Part shown: positions 10,850 to 24,400 of the stretch, in pieces
How positions within the stretch are numbered: position 1 is the first letter of the stretch
How the letters are laid out: each line of letters starts with the position of its first letter
Assembly: GCF_009602425.1 (NCBI RefSeq)
Contig: NW_022261272.1
Span: forward strand, 629,607-693,606
Length of the DNA: 64,000 nucleotides
Origin: Actinia tenebrosa
Taxonomy: Eukaryota > Cnidaria > Anthozoa > Actiniaria > Actiniidae
Direction: 5' to 3'
The notes under the pieces: generated by a model
Databases searched by the model: none
What the model was told of the DNA's origin: nothing
Seen by the model: only the letters and a program-made list of their open reading frames with translations
Translations under genes and position numbers: made by a program

Positions 10850-13800
10850 CACATTACAAGAATTAGAAAATATCAAAGAATAAGCACAACATAGCTAACT
10901 GGGTATATTGGGTTGAGATTACGACATGTTTTCATTCAAAATAGGTTTGGAATTTAGAAGTCAAATCACATGTTTATCGACGGGCACATCAGTTTACACA
11001 TCAGACATCCATCCCATTCTTGTTATTATATTCATTCACTATTTGTTTTTCCAAGGATTGCACATAATCTCATACAGTAAGGTTCGTGCAGTATTTATGG
11101 ACTATATCGATTGATGTCAACGATATAGGCAATCAACAAAGCATCTTCTGTAGTTTTGACGTATTTTATGAATTTTTCATATCCTTGTACTAAGACTTTT
11201 TTTCATGAGGACGACAGAATCGAAAAAATTCCCTCTGAAAGACCGCGGTAAAGGCTACTTTCAACATGCGCTTTGTTAGAATCATATTTTCGCTAAAAAA
11301 AATATAACTTAAATGCTAAATGCAAGAAACGAATGAATGCAAAACAGATGTAATTTAAAGAAAAAACCAAAATGGTAATTATCAAAGGAATAGATTAACA
11401 TTTCATAAAAAATCAACTTAAGTTAAAAGCTATTTTTATGGAATTTCGGATGTCTATATATTTTCACAACGAATTCTATATGATATGGATATTAATCTAA
11501 ATTATGAAGAAATCTTTGAGAGTACGTCAGTTCGTTTGAAAAAACAGGGAGAATTAAGAAAGGACGATAGGAAAGAGTCTCAGATCCTATAGACGGGATT
11601 TACGGATGCAATGTTGTGGAGCGAACCAACGTATTTTTTTTATTTCGGAAATAGAATATTAATTCGTTTTCATTTTAAAAAAGCTACAACATTCATCGAT
11701 GAAACCCTTCTATCTAACATTGACTGGAACAGAAAAGGATTTGGGGTCTAATAACAAGCGATTCAAAAAGGAATTCACCTAGCTTAGAACTATCATTGTT
11801 TCGCCCCTCATTATTTATATTATCTATTTATATAACTTTCAATTTGGTGATACGTTTGTATTTAGGATAATTCTTTATTAAAAGATGTCATTCATTCGAA
11901 AATAATGAAAATGCCTGATGGTAGTCGAGTGTTTTTGTGTTTTCTTTGGTTAATGCTACGTTAATCTTGGCGAAGCCTTTGATAATGCCGACATGGGAAA
12001 CTAGTCATTCTAATTTTAAAAGCATTTTTAGTGGTTTGAATTGGAAAAGATTTTGGTCCTTATATTTTTACAGTTTGGTGTATATTGATTTGATTGGTCT
12101 CAATAGTGGTCCCTAAAATGTTTCATTAGAATTGGACCGGCGTTCATTTTGAAGCACACAACATAATCCAAAAGTCCCTTCTATAATGGTTTATTTGCAC
12201 ATGGAAGAGAAAGAGGGGCGCCAATAATAAGGCTAGCGCTTCCTGAAATAGGATCAACTGAAATCAAAGATATGTTAAAACACTAGAAAATTAAGAACCT
12301 AGCTCATGGATGATATTTGCCGTGGAATTTATCACCTAGGGTACCGCACGTGCTGGATGTTCACTACAGACTTGACGCCACTCGTTTGATTATTTACCAG
12401 TGACAAGAAAACCAAAATTTCGTCAGAACTGGAAAACAGATCGAAACCATTATCGGGTAAAATCAGACAACAAAGCAGAAAGTAGACCCTCAGGACTGAA
12501 TACTGAGTAGCTTGCAGAAAACCGATAAAATGCCAAATATTTACTTGGACGTAAAATCTAGTGATATCAATGAGACTATAGAGGGGTGGGGTTTTCAAAG
12601 GAGCTAAAACTACAGAGCCAGAGAGAGAAGAAGCAGAGAGATAGACACCTAAAGAAAAGGAGAAATAGAGAGAGAAAGAGACTCTAACACAAACGAGTAA
12701 GTCGAATATTTTCTAGCGATCACTAATAATTTTGTCACTGACATCATTTGGCCGGCGGTGAATGCTTCAATTCTGCTGAAGAGGAACAACTACTAGCCGG
12801 ATTAAAAGCCTGAGCCTCACTTTTATCAGCGCAACTGAAGCTGCCACCAGCAGAAAATAAGCCTCATTAAAAGAGGGGCTCATTAAGCTCACCCGTTCNC
12901 ATTAAAAAGGACGATTTCAAGCTTCCGGTACTTTTCCTTGTCAGTCATTTTTCATCTAANTGACCCATTGAAATGGAATGTTCCTGGCATTTATTTGAAC
13001 AGCTTATCATACTAAGGCACATCTGATTTTAAATATATTAAAGGATAGAAAGATAAAATTAAGTGGAATGATTATCGATGAAGCGAAATGGATACATGTA
13101 TACATAGAAACTGATGACTAGCAGGTGCAACTTTGAATATCGCCAAAGAAAATACATCGCCTCGGTTTTTTTTTCTATTCAAAGTATAACAAGAGCGGCG
13201 ATATCTAAGATCTTATGTGTCGCAGAGAAAAACCTCTTGAAGTCACGACGGTCGGATATCATCCTTGGAGCCTTTAGGCACTCCACGTTGGAATAAAGAG
13301 CTTATAGCGACCACAATGCTTAAGGCTTAATTCTAGGGGGTCTGTTAATAGAGCCATTAAATCTAGCTAGCTAGCCATGTACAAAGAGGGTTTTGAGCAA
13401 AGGGTGATTAATGACTGGAGACTTTTTGTACAGATTATCGTACGGTGGTATTACTATACATTACGATATATTCGTATTCCCAGGCCTAAACCTCATTTTC
13501 GAATAAAATTTTTGCTTTGGGTTAACACTTTGATTCCACTTTCATCGGTCATCTCCAATTCCAAACAAGTTAAACTTTCTGAATAACAAGATTTAGCCTT
13601 GTACAACAGCCTTTCTTCAAGAAAATAGTTTTNGGCGCTCACTGCTTGAATACGAAAAGAATTCTCTCTTAATATAATTTGACACACGTGTGCGACACAC
13701 TAAACATTTTGCGCTCGAGATATGATAATCCTTAAAACAAACTTAAATTTTATTCTTAAAAAAATAAGTTTGATAAACATTTATTAACTCGTTTGAACTA

Positions 13801-16800
13801 CCATCAGTTCAAGGGCAGAGTAAGTGAAGCGGACAGCACGCGCATGCAGCACATAGCACGGCCTTGGCACAGAAAGATCTATTCGAGATCCAGCCATTGG
13901 AACTCATTTAAACATGCAGCAGGAACATGCAGGACAAGNTGGGAGAAAATCAATCTCCGAGCTTGTCCATTATTATAACTGACTTCATTGTTTTCTATTC
14001 ATCCTGCAGCATCANAAGGATGTTTAGAAATGTTAACAGATATAAAAAGTATAAAAAAAACAAAACAAATTACTTATCAAATACCCAGTTTACACTTTCG
14101 AGCTTGTGATGAACACACGTGCTTGTACGCATCCGCCGGAGAGGTGTTTGTACAAGCTAGTATTACTTTCAGTTAACAGTAGAAGTGTGAACTTCTCCTG
14201 CATGTCTATAAGTACAAAAATGAAAATCATCATTATGTTATAGAGAGTTGAGCCAATATTTTGACTAATTTTTAGAAAAAGATGAAATGAAGGAAAGAAT
14301 AACAAATGAAAGAAAGATAAAGAAGAAAGAAAGAAANAGCGAAAGGAAGGAAGGAAGGTACGAACAATGATTAAGCAAGATATCTCTCTAAATAACGTCC
14401 ATATGAATGCAGTATTCATATTTTTCATGCTGTGGTGCAAGGTATCTTCGTTTTTAACCTTTTGGGTTTATATATCTTACACACTCTACTTAATTTTTTT
14501 TGATAATCGTATTTTTTCCTTTTTTTTTTTTTTTGCATTCATTACTTGTGGAAAATGAAAACTTTCAACGACGAAACCTTTAAAGGAAGCCGAAGAAAGA
14601 GGAAATCGAGGAAAACAGATAGAAAATCTGTAAAAAAAAGCAGGTCGAAAAGAAAACGAATAACAAAGCAAACGAGGTTCGCAAAAAAAAAAAAAAAAAA
14701 AAAACCCAAAGCGAAGAAGACAAAGATATCATAGTTATTGTTGATGTTTGGTAGGACTAAATATTTTCTGTTAGTCATCCTCTCCCACGGAGCTTGCTGT
14801 GCCTTGCTGTCCTGCTGGGAGAAACTTTGGCTAATCCATCTTATTCTACGCGGTGCATATTACCGTTATGGTAGATATATAATATATACATACACATATG
14901 TTTTGTCTTGGAATGCTTGTAAAGGTGATTTTTTTTGGCCGCAATAATCAAAGTCTACCGATGACATAAATTGATTGGCAATGCGACGTAAGCAGATTTT
15001 TTGCCATAAATGTTTAGTGTTCAAATCATAGCTTAAGGCTTGCTAAGGCCCGTTGACAGAGAGCGTTTAATGCAACTCTTGTGGCAATTTGCATGAGCTG
15101 TACGTGTCTAAATAGGAGCCATAGTTGCGATGCGAGCTACACTGAGAAAAGTCGCAACAGAAATAATCGCAAAATTGCCACAATACTTGGAAAAACTACA
15201 GTAAACAAAGAAAAATAAGTAAAAAATAAATAAATAAATAAATAAAAACGTGAACACAACTGTCTTGGTGAAGTCTTCACTGACATGATTCTTGCAAGTT
15301 CGAAATTAAAGCTAAAAACTCTGCGGCCTGGACTGCTGTCGATGGCTTGCAATAACATTTTTTTTACTTGAAGAATCACGCTCAACTGGCGATCAACAAA
15401 AAGGAACAACGCGAAGCTATTGGAATTACTAAATATGGACTACACCATGCTGTTGCGCAACAGACCGATCCATGTCTATAAATAATAGAGGTCTGTCCAT
15501 AAACAATAAGATTACTTTATACTAATAACTACGTACCGTGTTCAGGGCCCACCCATCCATGTAATAATAAATTAGACACGAGTAGAAATATTTGTTTTGC
15601 GATAAAACTCGATATAGGATCGCGGAGATCGCGGCGAATCTGCGTGAATTTGAATTTTAAAAAAACCTCTTTAAAAAGTTGGAAAAAAGGGAAATCGAAA
15701 TACAATACGCGTACGACTTCCTTGAGTATATTATTTTAAGCCGAATTTAATAATTTCAATCCGTCAAGCTTGTCACGCCGTGAATTCTCATTGTTTGTCG
15801 TGTTCCGGTAGGCAAAAAACCACAATGTTCATAAAAAATAAATTTTTGGAATATTCTCTTGCGATGGAATTGCTAACGCCTTCAAGCGGCGTATTTCATC
15901 CCCTAACCCATCCCTCTTCCCCAAAAATGATGAAAAATCAATTATCTGTATGAAATTGCTTCCTACGTTCGACCATTTTTGATTCTATCCTCTAAGAGTG
16001 TTATAGACGATAGAGTAGCATCAAAATCAAAAGATAAGAAAACATAAGACATCAATTGTTTTACTTGGCGTTAAATAAATTTCGAAACGCGTCCCACACG
16101 GAAAGGAGTGATTATTGGGATTACCCATTGTTGACACAAGCTACAAATTGTTTGCTGGTTATAGCAAGGGTTAATCATCTATGGACTAGGGCCGACTTAC
16201 CTCTCCCTTAGGCCTCGGCCGAGCCTCCTGACCAGTCTGTAATTCCACCCGGGATAGCGGTTTTGGGGTCGAACTCTCCCGCGTAGCCTATACTAAGTCC
16301 ATACGACGGTTCAGCACTCGATGTCTGGAAGTATGGTCCTCTCTATAAATCAGAATACAGTAATCCCCAATCCAGTTTACTTAGCAAGTAATAAATTAAA
16401 TGGGCAAGTCAAGTCATTTTTAGCATTTATCGAAAGGATAACGAAATATCACTGACCGATCCAGCTAAGGCGGGATTTATTATTTGCCAGTCAGAAATAA
16501 TTTCCATGGCGGAGATGGGAGTACAGTCTCCTTTTTAAATCGAATATTGATATGAATGGTGTATTGAGTGGGGGCGCACGATACACAAGTTATTTACCTA
16601 TAGGCAACGAGATTAGTAAACGTCTAAATGCAAGAAGAGGCATAAGGACCAATTTCCAATGAAACGGCGGTAAAATCTGTAAACTACTAGTTTTGGCACA
16701 AAGAACCAGACCTGACAGAACAATCAATGTAAATCATTTTCAGAAAATTTTAGGTTTTTTTCTTCACGTTTTGAGTTCGGGTTCAAGTCCGTAACACCAC

Positions 16801-18429
16801 AGGAAGCCCAGCATCACGGCACAGCTTATTAACGAAATTAGCGCGTTTGTGAAATACAGAAAATAAGCCTTTTTTGGCTCATGACTTAAAGTTTTTAACT
16901 ATAACCGTAGCGTGTAGTTACTTACAAGATCTTAAATTAACGAGAACAGATAACAAGGTCAAGCTACCGCCGTTAAAAAACATATTCGGCCTCGATTGTG
17001 GTGTGATTTTAAGTGTTTGTACAAACCGCCAATAGCTAATTATCGGCTAGTATTTCCGTTGTTATCGTTTTACCGATTCCTTGATAACGTTAACATAGAT
17101 AGCAGGTACGGATACTCGCGCAACCTGACACAATCTTATGTCTTATTCAGATTTCCGTCATTAAAAAAGTTAAATCCTTTAAAAAAAGAGGTGCGTAGCA
17201 ACATCTTCTTTAAATCAAACGTGACCCAAACCCTTCGTTATCGACCGGTCGTTTACGTCTTAGCGACTGACTGGACTATTTCAGGATTTAATATATTTTT
17301 TCGTTTCTAGACACTGAATATTTGACTTCATGTCTATTTGTATTTGCAGCTTTTTCAAGAGTTAAAATTGCATGTCAAAATCTCTCCGATCCGAGTAAAT
17401 ATTCTGACAATAATATCTTAAAATCTTGTTAATAATTTATGTCATTAACACGCTTTTCATAATCATAACGAATATACATATATACAACTTCTAAAGAACC
17501 GCGGCCAGCTAGGAAAAGGCGAAGTTTCTGCAAGAGGAATTACTAATGACCACTAGCGACACGCCTATAATGTACCCCAGGAATGATATATTACCCCATG
17601 CAGTATCAAACTCTTTTTGTCCGCTTCGTATGCGGAATCACAAGACCTTTCACGCTGTAAAAAGAAAGCCTGATACTAAGGGTAAACATGCATAGTCAAG
17701 CAGTATAATACCTATGATTACTTCAGTAAGATTCATCCCGGTTTACTTGCCTATCTAAAGAAAGTCAATCATCTCGAAAGTCAACACCAGCTTCCCTACC
17801 AACAAAAGTTTGTGGGGAGGGACGCTGGCGTACAAAACGAAAAACCGTTGCCGAGGAGGCTAACATTCAAGTGGCAACCCAAGAAATATTTTCACTCACA
17901 GTACGAGTAAATTATGCCCACGTTAACATTGGGCTACTTTGCATTTTCTGATATGCTTCCTAAATTATTTTTTAAGACTTCGAAAATGAATGTGGCGTGA
18001 AACGCTATCATATTTATATATATTTTGTCGTGGAAGGGTTTCCGCGACCTGACAGATCTGCAAGACCTCGAATGACAGTGACTTACAAACACTGAATGGC
18101 GTGAAGTGCTACATTGGAACTAGTATCTATACATACAAGTCTTTCTAAGAGCCAAGAGATATAAGCCGACAACTGGACTTAGTAGGAGTAGACGCGGGGT
18201 CGCATTGCGCTAGGAGTTTTCATTCTGGGTCCAGGATCCCACCCACTTACGGCCAAAATGGGATCCTAAGCATTTGCCCTGGATCTCAGTTTTAGACAAA
18301 TTTCGGTCAAAATATGTCGAGGGATTTTTTGGTCCGTATGCGCAAACATGCACGACTTCTTGGAGATGTTACAGTGCTACCGTAGACCCAGTGTTTATAT
18401 ACAAGGGCACTATAACTAACTGAGCTAAG
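10850..18429. other. Gene-free stretch
   Basis: No frame with recognisable similarity. Low-complexity material is present: GA-rich 12605-12690, GAAA/GGAA-rich 14275-14360, a T-run at about 14518-14534, an A-run at about 14684-14703, and (TAAA)n near 15220-15246. A Lys/Arg-rich frame around 14546-14734 is a by-product of A-rich sequence. A GC-richer block at 16185-16345 has a strong GTAAGT donor on the minus strand but no defensible gene. The last few hundred bases before 18430 would be STRAD 3' UTR or downstream sequence. Confidence 0.55.
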
Positions 18430-21400
18430 CTAAAAGACCCATTCATCAAGAGACAAAGCTGCAATTGAGTTAGCAGCAGATAAGGATTCTAGGTCTTGTT
18501 CGTCGGATGAATTGTTTCCTTGGCGATGTGTTATTAGTGGTACACTAGATAAGTATTCAGGGATAACTTCTCGGGTCTTCTTTTTAATCTGTGTTAGAGA
18601 ATCAACAAGGAATAAGATTAGCGTGTGGTCTAGGCTTGATCTTTCCCAAGACGGACATTCGTATGAAAAAGGACATTTTAAAAAGCAGTAAACAACACGG
18701 CATTCTACTCGATGAGGCCCGCAACCACTGTTTTAGGAAAGTTGACCCTGGTAAAAATCCATGTTAGTATGTGACATGGTTTTGGTGTTAGATTACTCAC
18801 TACATATTTCAAAAGCACGCATTTAGCATTTCCCATCGCGTTTGCTGAGCATGCAAGCGCGATGTTTTGAAATGCTCAATTCGTGCGTTCGAAGCCTACG
18901 CTACGCTACGCATCCTCTTTTCTCGCCAAGATATGAACGGATTTCGCGCGAAAATGAAAACCATAAGGGGATGTGAGCTCCCTGGTTAACATCATCATCA
19001 TCATCGTCAACATCATCATCATCAACGTCATCATCAGCATCATCATCAACATCAGTCATCGTCATCATCAACACCATCATCATTATCATCAACATCATCG
19101 TCATCATCATCATCCTCATCACCATCATCATCGTCATCATCAACATCATCGTCATAATCATCGTCATCATAATGCTCAATCCTAAAATATATTATACATA
19201 TGTTACATTCTAGTGATTATACGCTTGATGTAAAATGGATCCGTTTACCTGTTTGAAAAAGGATTGGCCTAAGAGAGCCTGGGCTTGTGGCCTAGAGAAT
19301 ACAAGGACAGAAAAAAGAATTTCAATACCAAAAGAAAGGATACATAGAATGCAGAATAAAGAGAGTAAAGGGACGATAGAATGCTGACACACACACACAC
19401 ACACACAAATCAAAAGAGGGCGTGGATTTCGCAAATGGGATATACATCAGACTGACCTTGAACTTGGGTTCTTTTGTACACAAATATCTACAATCTGAGA
19501 AAAAAGACCAATAATTATGAAGGTCCATTGACAGTTAAGAAGGGTGGAATTGGGAGGGGTTCTTTCAGTGACCGTCATGTTTTTTCACCTAAGTCCAGGT
19601 TTTTTCCCTGTATTATTATTTTTTTCCTGTGTTTACCGCCAACATTAGACAAGATATATTAATGAGGTTGCATTAGCATGTAGTGTTAAACCCAAGAGAA
19701 TGGCATGCGGTATGAAATGAGAAACATTTAGCCCAAGCTGAAGTACTCGATGCTTGGTATATGTGACGTCATGACAGCCATGTTATTATTATTTTTTGCT
19801 TTGACCCACGGGTAAAGATTTAGTGCAAGGAGTCCATATATTCCCAGCGGAACGAATGATAACATTCTCACACCATCGAGCCTCGTGTTGTTATAGTTGT
19901 TGTTGTTGTTGTTGTTGTTGTTATTATAACCAAGAATTTTAAAACATTTCTCCCAAAAAAGAGTGCGCTGAAAATCACCTGATGGAACGTTGAAGAGAAT
20001 TTTTTCGGGCTTTTGCTCGTGGTAGCTTCCTTACTGTCTGAAGTAGAGACCATCGTAGTAGAGTCTGTAGTCGTGGATATTGTTGATCCGTCGGATCCAT
20101 CGAGTCTTGTGTTACACAGCCTTGGTGAAGGGTTCTGTAGCTTTTCTAGGAGGACCTATGAATGGACAAATAGCTTTAAACTCACGGATCCCATTAGAAC
20201 AGGTAAAACGGCAAGGCATACGGCACTGTCACGATGAGTAATTTACGACATCTATTGAACCAATCACAGCGCGCGTGATCACTATTTATAAAATCAAAAT
20301 GATCGGCCATAGCACCGTCACCGCACGGCACGTCTGTACTGTGCGTTTTTCACAGTCGGTACGAAAATTGCTCGGATAAGCACTCACAAACTTACTAATC
20401 CGCTGGGTAAAAACTCCACACGAGAGTGAACGTCCATCTTTAAACGAGGGCCACAAGTTTACAAGTGCAGTTTCACTCTTAGGTGTTACCCCCTCTATAG
20501 ACTTTAAATCACTTCACAAATGAATAGCTAAGTCATGGCCCCGTTTAGGCAGAATATGTATTTCACAAGATCTCCTTCATAAAACGCAGAGTATAGTTAT
20601 TGTATTGATCACCTTAGTGGGAGGTTGTCCAGTATAAGGAGCAGTACCCTGTCCTAACTCAATAGCAAGAATACCAACACTGTAAACATCAGCTGTATAG
20701 GTGTAGCCTTGTAAATCCTACATGGAATGAAACATGAATTAAACATGTACGTCACTTCAATGTCCTGTGTGCTAACAATGTGCACCAATCTGTGGGGCAG
20801 ATTACCATTTGTGTGTTAATCCAGACTTGAACTCAGCATTTAAGGTCCGCGCAGCACTCTAAAAAGTGTGTCTGCAAGGGCGGATCCAGGGGGAGGGTCG
20901 GGGGGGGGGGGGGGCGCCCCCCCCCCCGCCTTCTCTCGGGCCAAATGGGCTTCTTGTGGTAAAAATGCGACTGGGATTCCTTTGCCCACAAAATTTACCC
21001 CTGAGACCCCCCCTTCAAAAATTTCTGGATCCGCCCTTGGTCTGTAATTGTATTACATGATTGCGTGCGTATTCTTTTTATTTTCTTTCTTATACCTGAG
21101 AATTGTTCCAGATGCTGAAAAAGGGGTCCAATTCTGGAATTGTATGTACTTGCTCACAAAAGCATAGTAAAGTTAAGCTCGCACAGCCAATGCACATGCA
21201 TTTTGAGATTTTGTCTTACATTTGCGTAAGCCTCTGGTCACAAGGGTACGAAGTTTTTACCAAAACAGTTTCATTGAAAAAATTGGAATAGCTACGCCTC
21301 GTGGATCTACTCTACTTTGAAAATGTGATGACGCAATTTATCGTCAATAAGAGGACAGACACATAAGCGACTGATGTCAATTTGTTAAACATACCTGTTG

Positions 21401-24400
21401 TAGTATTTCAGGAGCCATCCATGGTAGAACATCAATAGCATGTAGTGGGACATCAAATGCTACACCTGAGGTATTGGTGTACGGATCTAGCTTGACAGAG
21501 TTTCTGAATCCTGACAAACACACAGTGCCATCTGAACCTATCAATACATGACCCCCTTTGATTCCTCTGCAAAAAAAAAAAAAACATGAACGTGTTGAAC
21601 ACACATTTAAAATACATTCAGTAACATAGGTGCACTTACTGCAGTGAACACCTTAGCGACAATCCACTATCATCCAACTGCACCTACGAAAACTCATTCT
21701 TCAATACACAAAACTTACACCACCACCAAAAACATCCTCGGAAACCCAGAGGTAAGTTGTGTCGCTCATTTCTGTTCCTCTGGGTTCCCGAGGACACAGT
21801 ACGCGTATTAGAGTCCACATGTACCTTCCAGAACCATACTAACGCTGTTCAATTATACCTGTGAATAATATGCATTCTTTGTAGATAATCTAAGCCTTGG
21901 AAAACTTCTCTCAGAATACAAGAGATAAGGACTTCTGGCATTCCTTCAGGGAAGCTTCCACTCAGGATATCAGAACAAGAACCTAGTAATAGAAGACATA
22001 CAATACATGAAGCCACAATAATTTCTTTCTTGCAACAAAACTATGAATGCTACTTGCATTTCTTTGGCCAAGAACATCATGAAATTGCCAGAAACATTTC
22101 AGATATTTTAAATTTATTTTTGTGCTTTACACAGCAGGAAAAAATCTCAAGTTTTTCCTCCTGACATATCATGGTGCAATGTTGTTTGCACTAATGCATT
22201 TGCAAGAAGCATTGCATGTAGCAGCTGCTTTGCTTCAAGGCTTCACTAAGATGCACTGTACATGTTACTTCCCAGTTTTCCTCTCATTTCTGTTTATTTG
22301 TTTTTCATCAATAGTTTATCATGAAACCAATAATAATTTGAACTCCTGTATAAACTCTTTTAAAACTCCCATAAGCTTTGCCGATCACAGAGATAAAGTA
22401 TTTCGAATACTCACCGTATGACATCAGAGGAAAAACTGTCCACAGCTCTTGTCTATCGATAAAAGCACTAAAGAGTGGTAGGATGTTGGGATGATTTAGG
22501 GATCTTAGCACTTGCACCTCATGCTGAAGAGAGTCAAAACAATCCTTTATTGAATCACATATGTGCTGCTATTGGTGGTGTGCAACCCTTCTCATGAAAA
22601 TAAAGGATAAATGGTGGTCATGACAAAAGACAACAAGACCGAATCTTGTGTCAGTCAACCAAAATGATGGCAGGCAAGACAACACATGCAACTCAATAAT
22701 CATTTTTATAAAAAATTATTTTTTTAAGAATTTTTTTATGGCATGTGATAAAACAGTAAGTCTGTAAACCATACTAGAAAATATAAGCACAAGTAGGATG
22801 TTCCATGGTGTGCCATGAGAGAGTATTGCATAACTAGTGTGCACTCTACTGACAGTACTCACCTTTAAGTCTTCTAGCTGTTGTGAACTTTGAAAATCAA
22901 CATCTGTTTGTTTGACAACGATGAATGTTGATGATGGTTTGTGTAATGAAACAGAAATCTTGGCTAAACCATCAAAACCATGACCTAGAGAAAAAAGCAG
23001 AAGAAGATGTAACTGTGTGTTATTTCCAAAAATAGTTGAGTAAAGCTACACTGTACCATACCAAAATGAAGCTATTCGACAGTGTCTAGATCTTCTATTA
23101 AATACGTTTTTTAATACATGCACACATCAGCCATACATATTTGCCACTCTTTTCACTGCTGTGCACTGATTGAGACAACAGTCGCTATAGGGAACACACT
23201 GCTCACAATCAGAGAATATAAAGGTATGAATGCATATTCACAAGGATAAAAAGCATAACTGTTTGAAGAGCTAGGTTCTGTATCTGAATTTCGATGAAAG
23301 TGAATTAGCAATACCTACCAATAGTAGTTGTGATTCTGTAGTCATGTGGGTCTGGCTTGCAATCTAAGAATGGTACAAGTATGCCACTGCCCAAGTGGTC
23401 ACTGGACATATTCAACTAAATGAAAAGAAATAAGCATCAATGAATTATTATTGAGATATTTAAAAATTATTTGCTGAAGGTGAAATAATTATTGTCTCAG
23501 AATGACTGTCTGCTTGACCAATCATAGCGACCCCCTCAATGAGTTTCTGCTCTTGGGGTTAATATGAGTCAAAATACGTTTAAATTAAAAAAAATCGTAG
23601 AGCAAAACTTTATATTTAAGTCTAAAATAACACTAATTTTAAATTATTAATGAAATATTGTCAGATTATGCAAGATGTATTCCAAAGCAGGAAAGCCAAA
23701 ATGTTAACAAAAGCAACCGCAAATCAAGAGGTACACAAGTATGATTTTCATAGTAAATATTTTCCATAAAACACAAAAAATCTGTCAATACATAAACCCA
23801 AAGTACGAAAACTGGAGTACATATTATTCCCTGCTAAGGGAATAATACAGAGTGCCTTATCCATGCCTTTGTCAGCTCCCGTTTGGATTGCTGCAATAGC
23901 TTGCTGTATGGCTTGCCCAAAGCTGAGATCGATCGTCTGCAACATATACAAAATTCAGCTGCACGTCTTGTTACAAAGTCCAAGAAGAGTGATCATGTGA
24001 CGCCACTTCTTAGAGACCTGCTCTGGTTAACAGTCAGAAACAGGATAATATTCAAGATCTGTCTCCTTATGTTCAAGATTTCCAAGGGTGCTGCTCCTAT
24101 GTATCTTTCCGAGTTGATTCAGCCTTACAAGCCTACTCGTAACTTGCGATNGTCACACAAGTCTCTTAATGTGCAGTACCTGCATCCCGATCAGTTACCT
24201 TTGGGGATCGAGCTTTTGCTGTAGCAGNCCCAAAAATTTGAAACTCTTTGACAGAAGATCTAAAGAACTCGCAAAACGTTGACATTTTTAAGTCAAAGTT
24301 GAAGACACATCTTTTTAATACTTAATTAGTTTCATTCAGTATATACATATTTATAGTATTTTTTATAATTTTCTTAGACTTTTTTGTGGTTTTCTTACCT

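Noticed and set aside
14546-14734. Lys/Arg-rich 62-codon frame resembling a nuclear localisation or histone-like protein
   Set aside because: A-rich low-complexity sequence bounded by a poly-T and a poly-A run; no conserved neighbour.
16996-17310. 104-codon frame
   Set aside because: No recognisable motif, no Kozak or splice support, and AT-rich composition like its surroundings.
18901-19185. Long Met/Asp-rich and His/Ile-rich frames on both strands
   Set aside because: They are translations of the (ATC)n array.
23883-24224. Possible host gene of 113 codons inside a STRAD intron
   Set aside because: It is the C-terminal part of a CR1/L2-type LINE, frame-broken and 5'-truncated.
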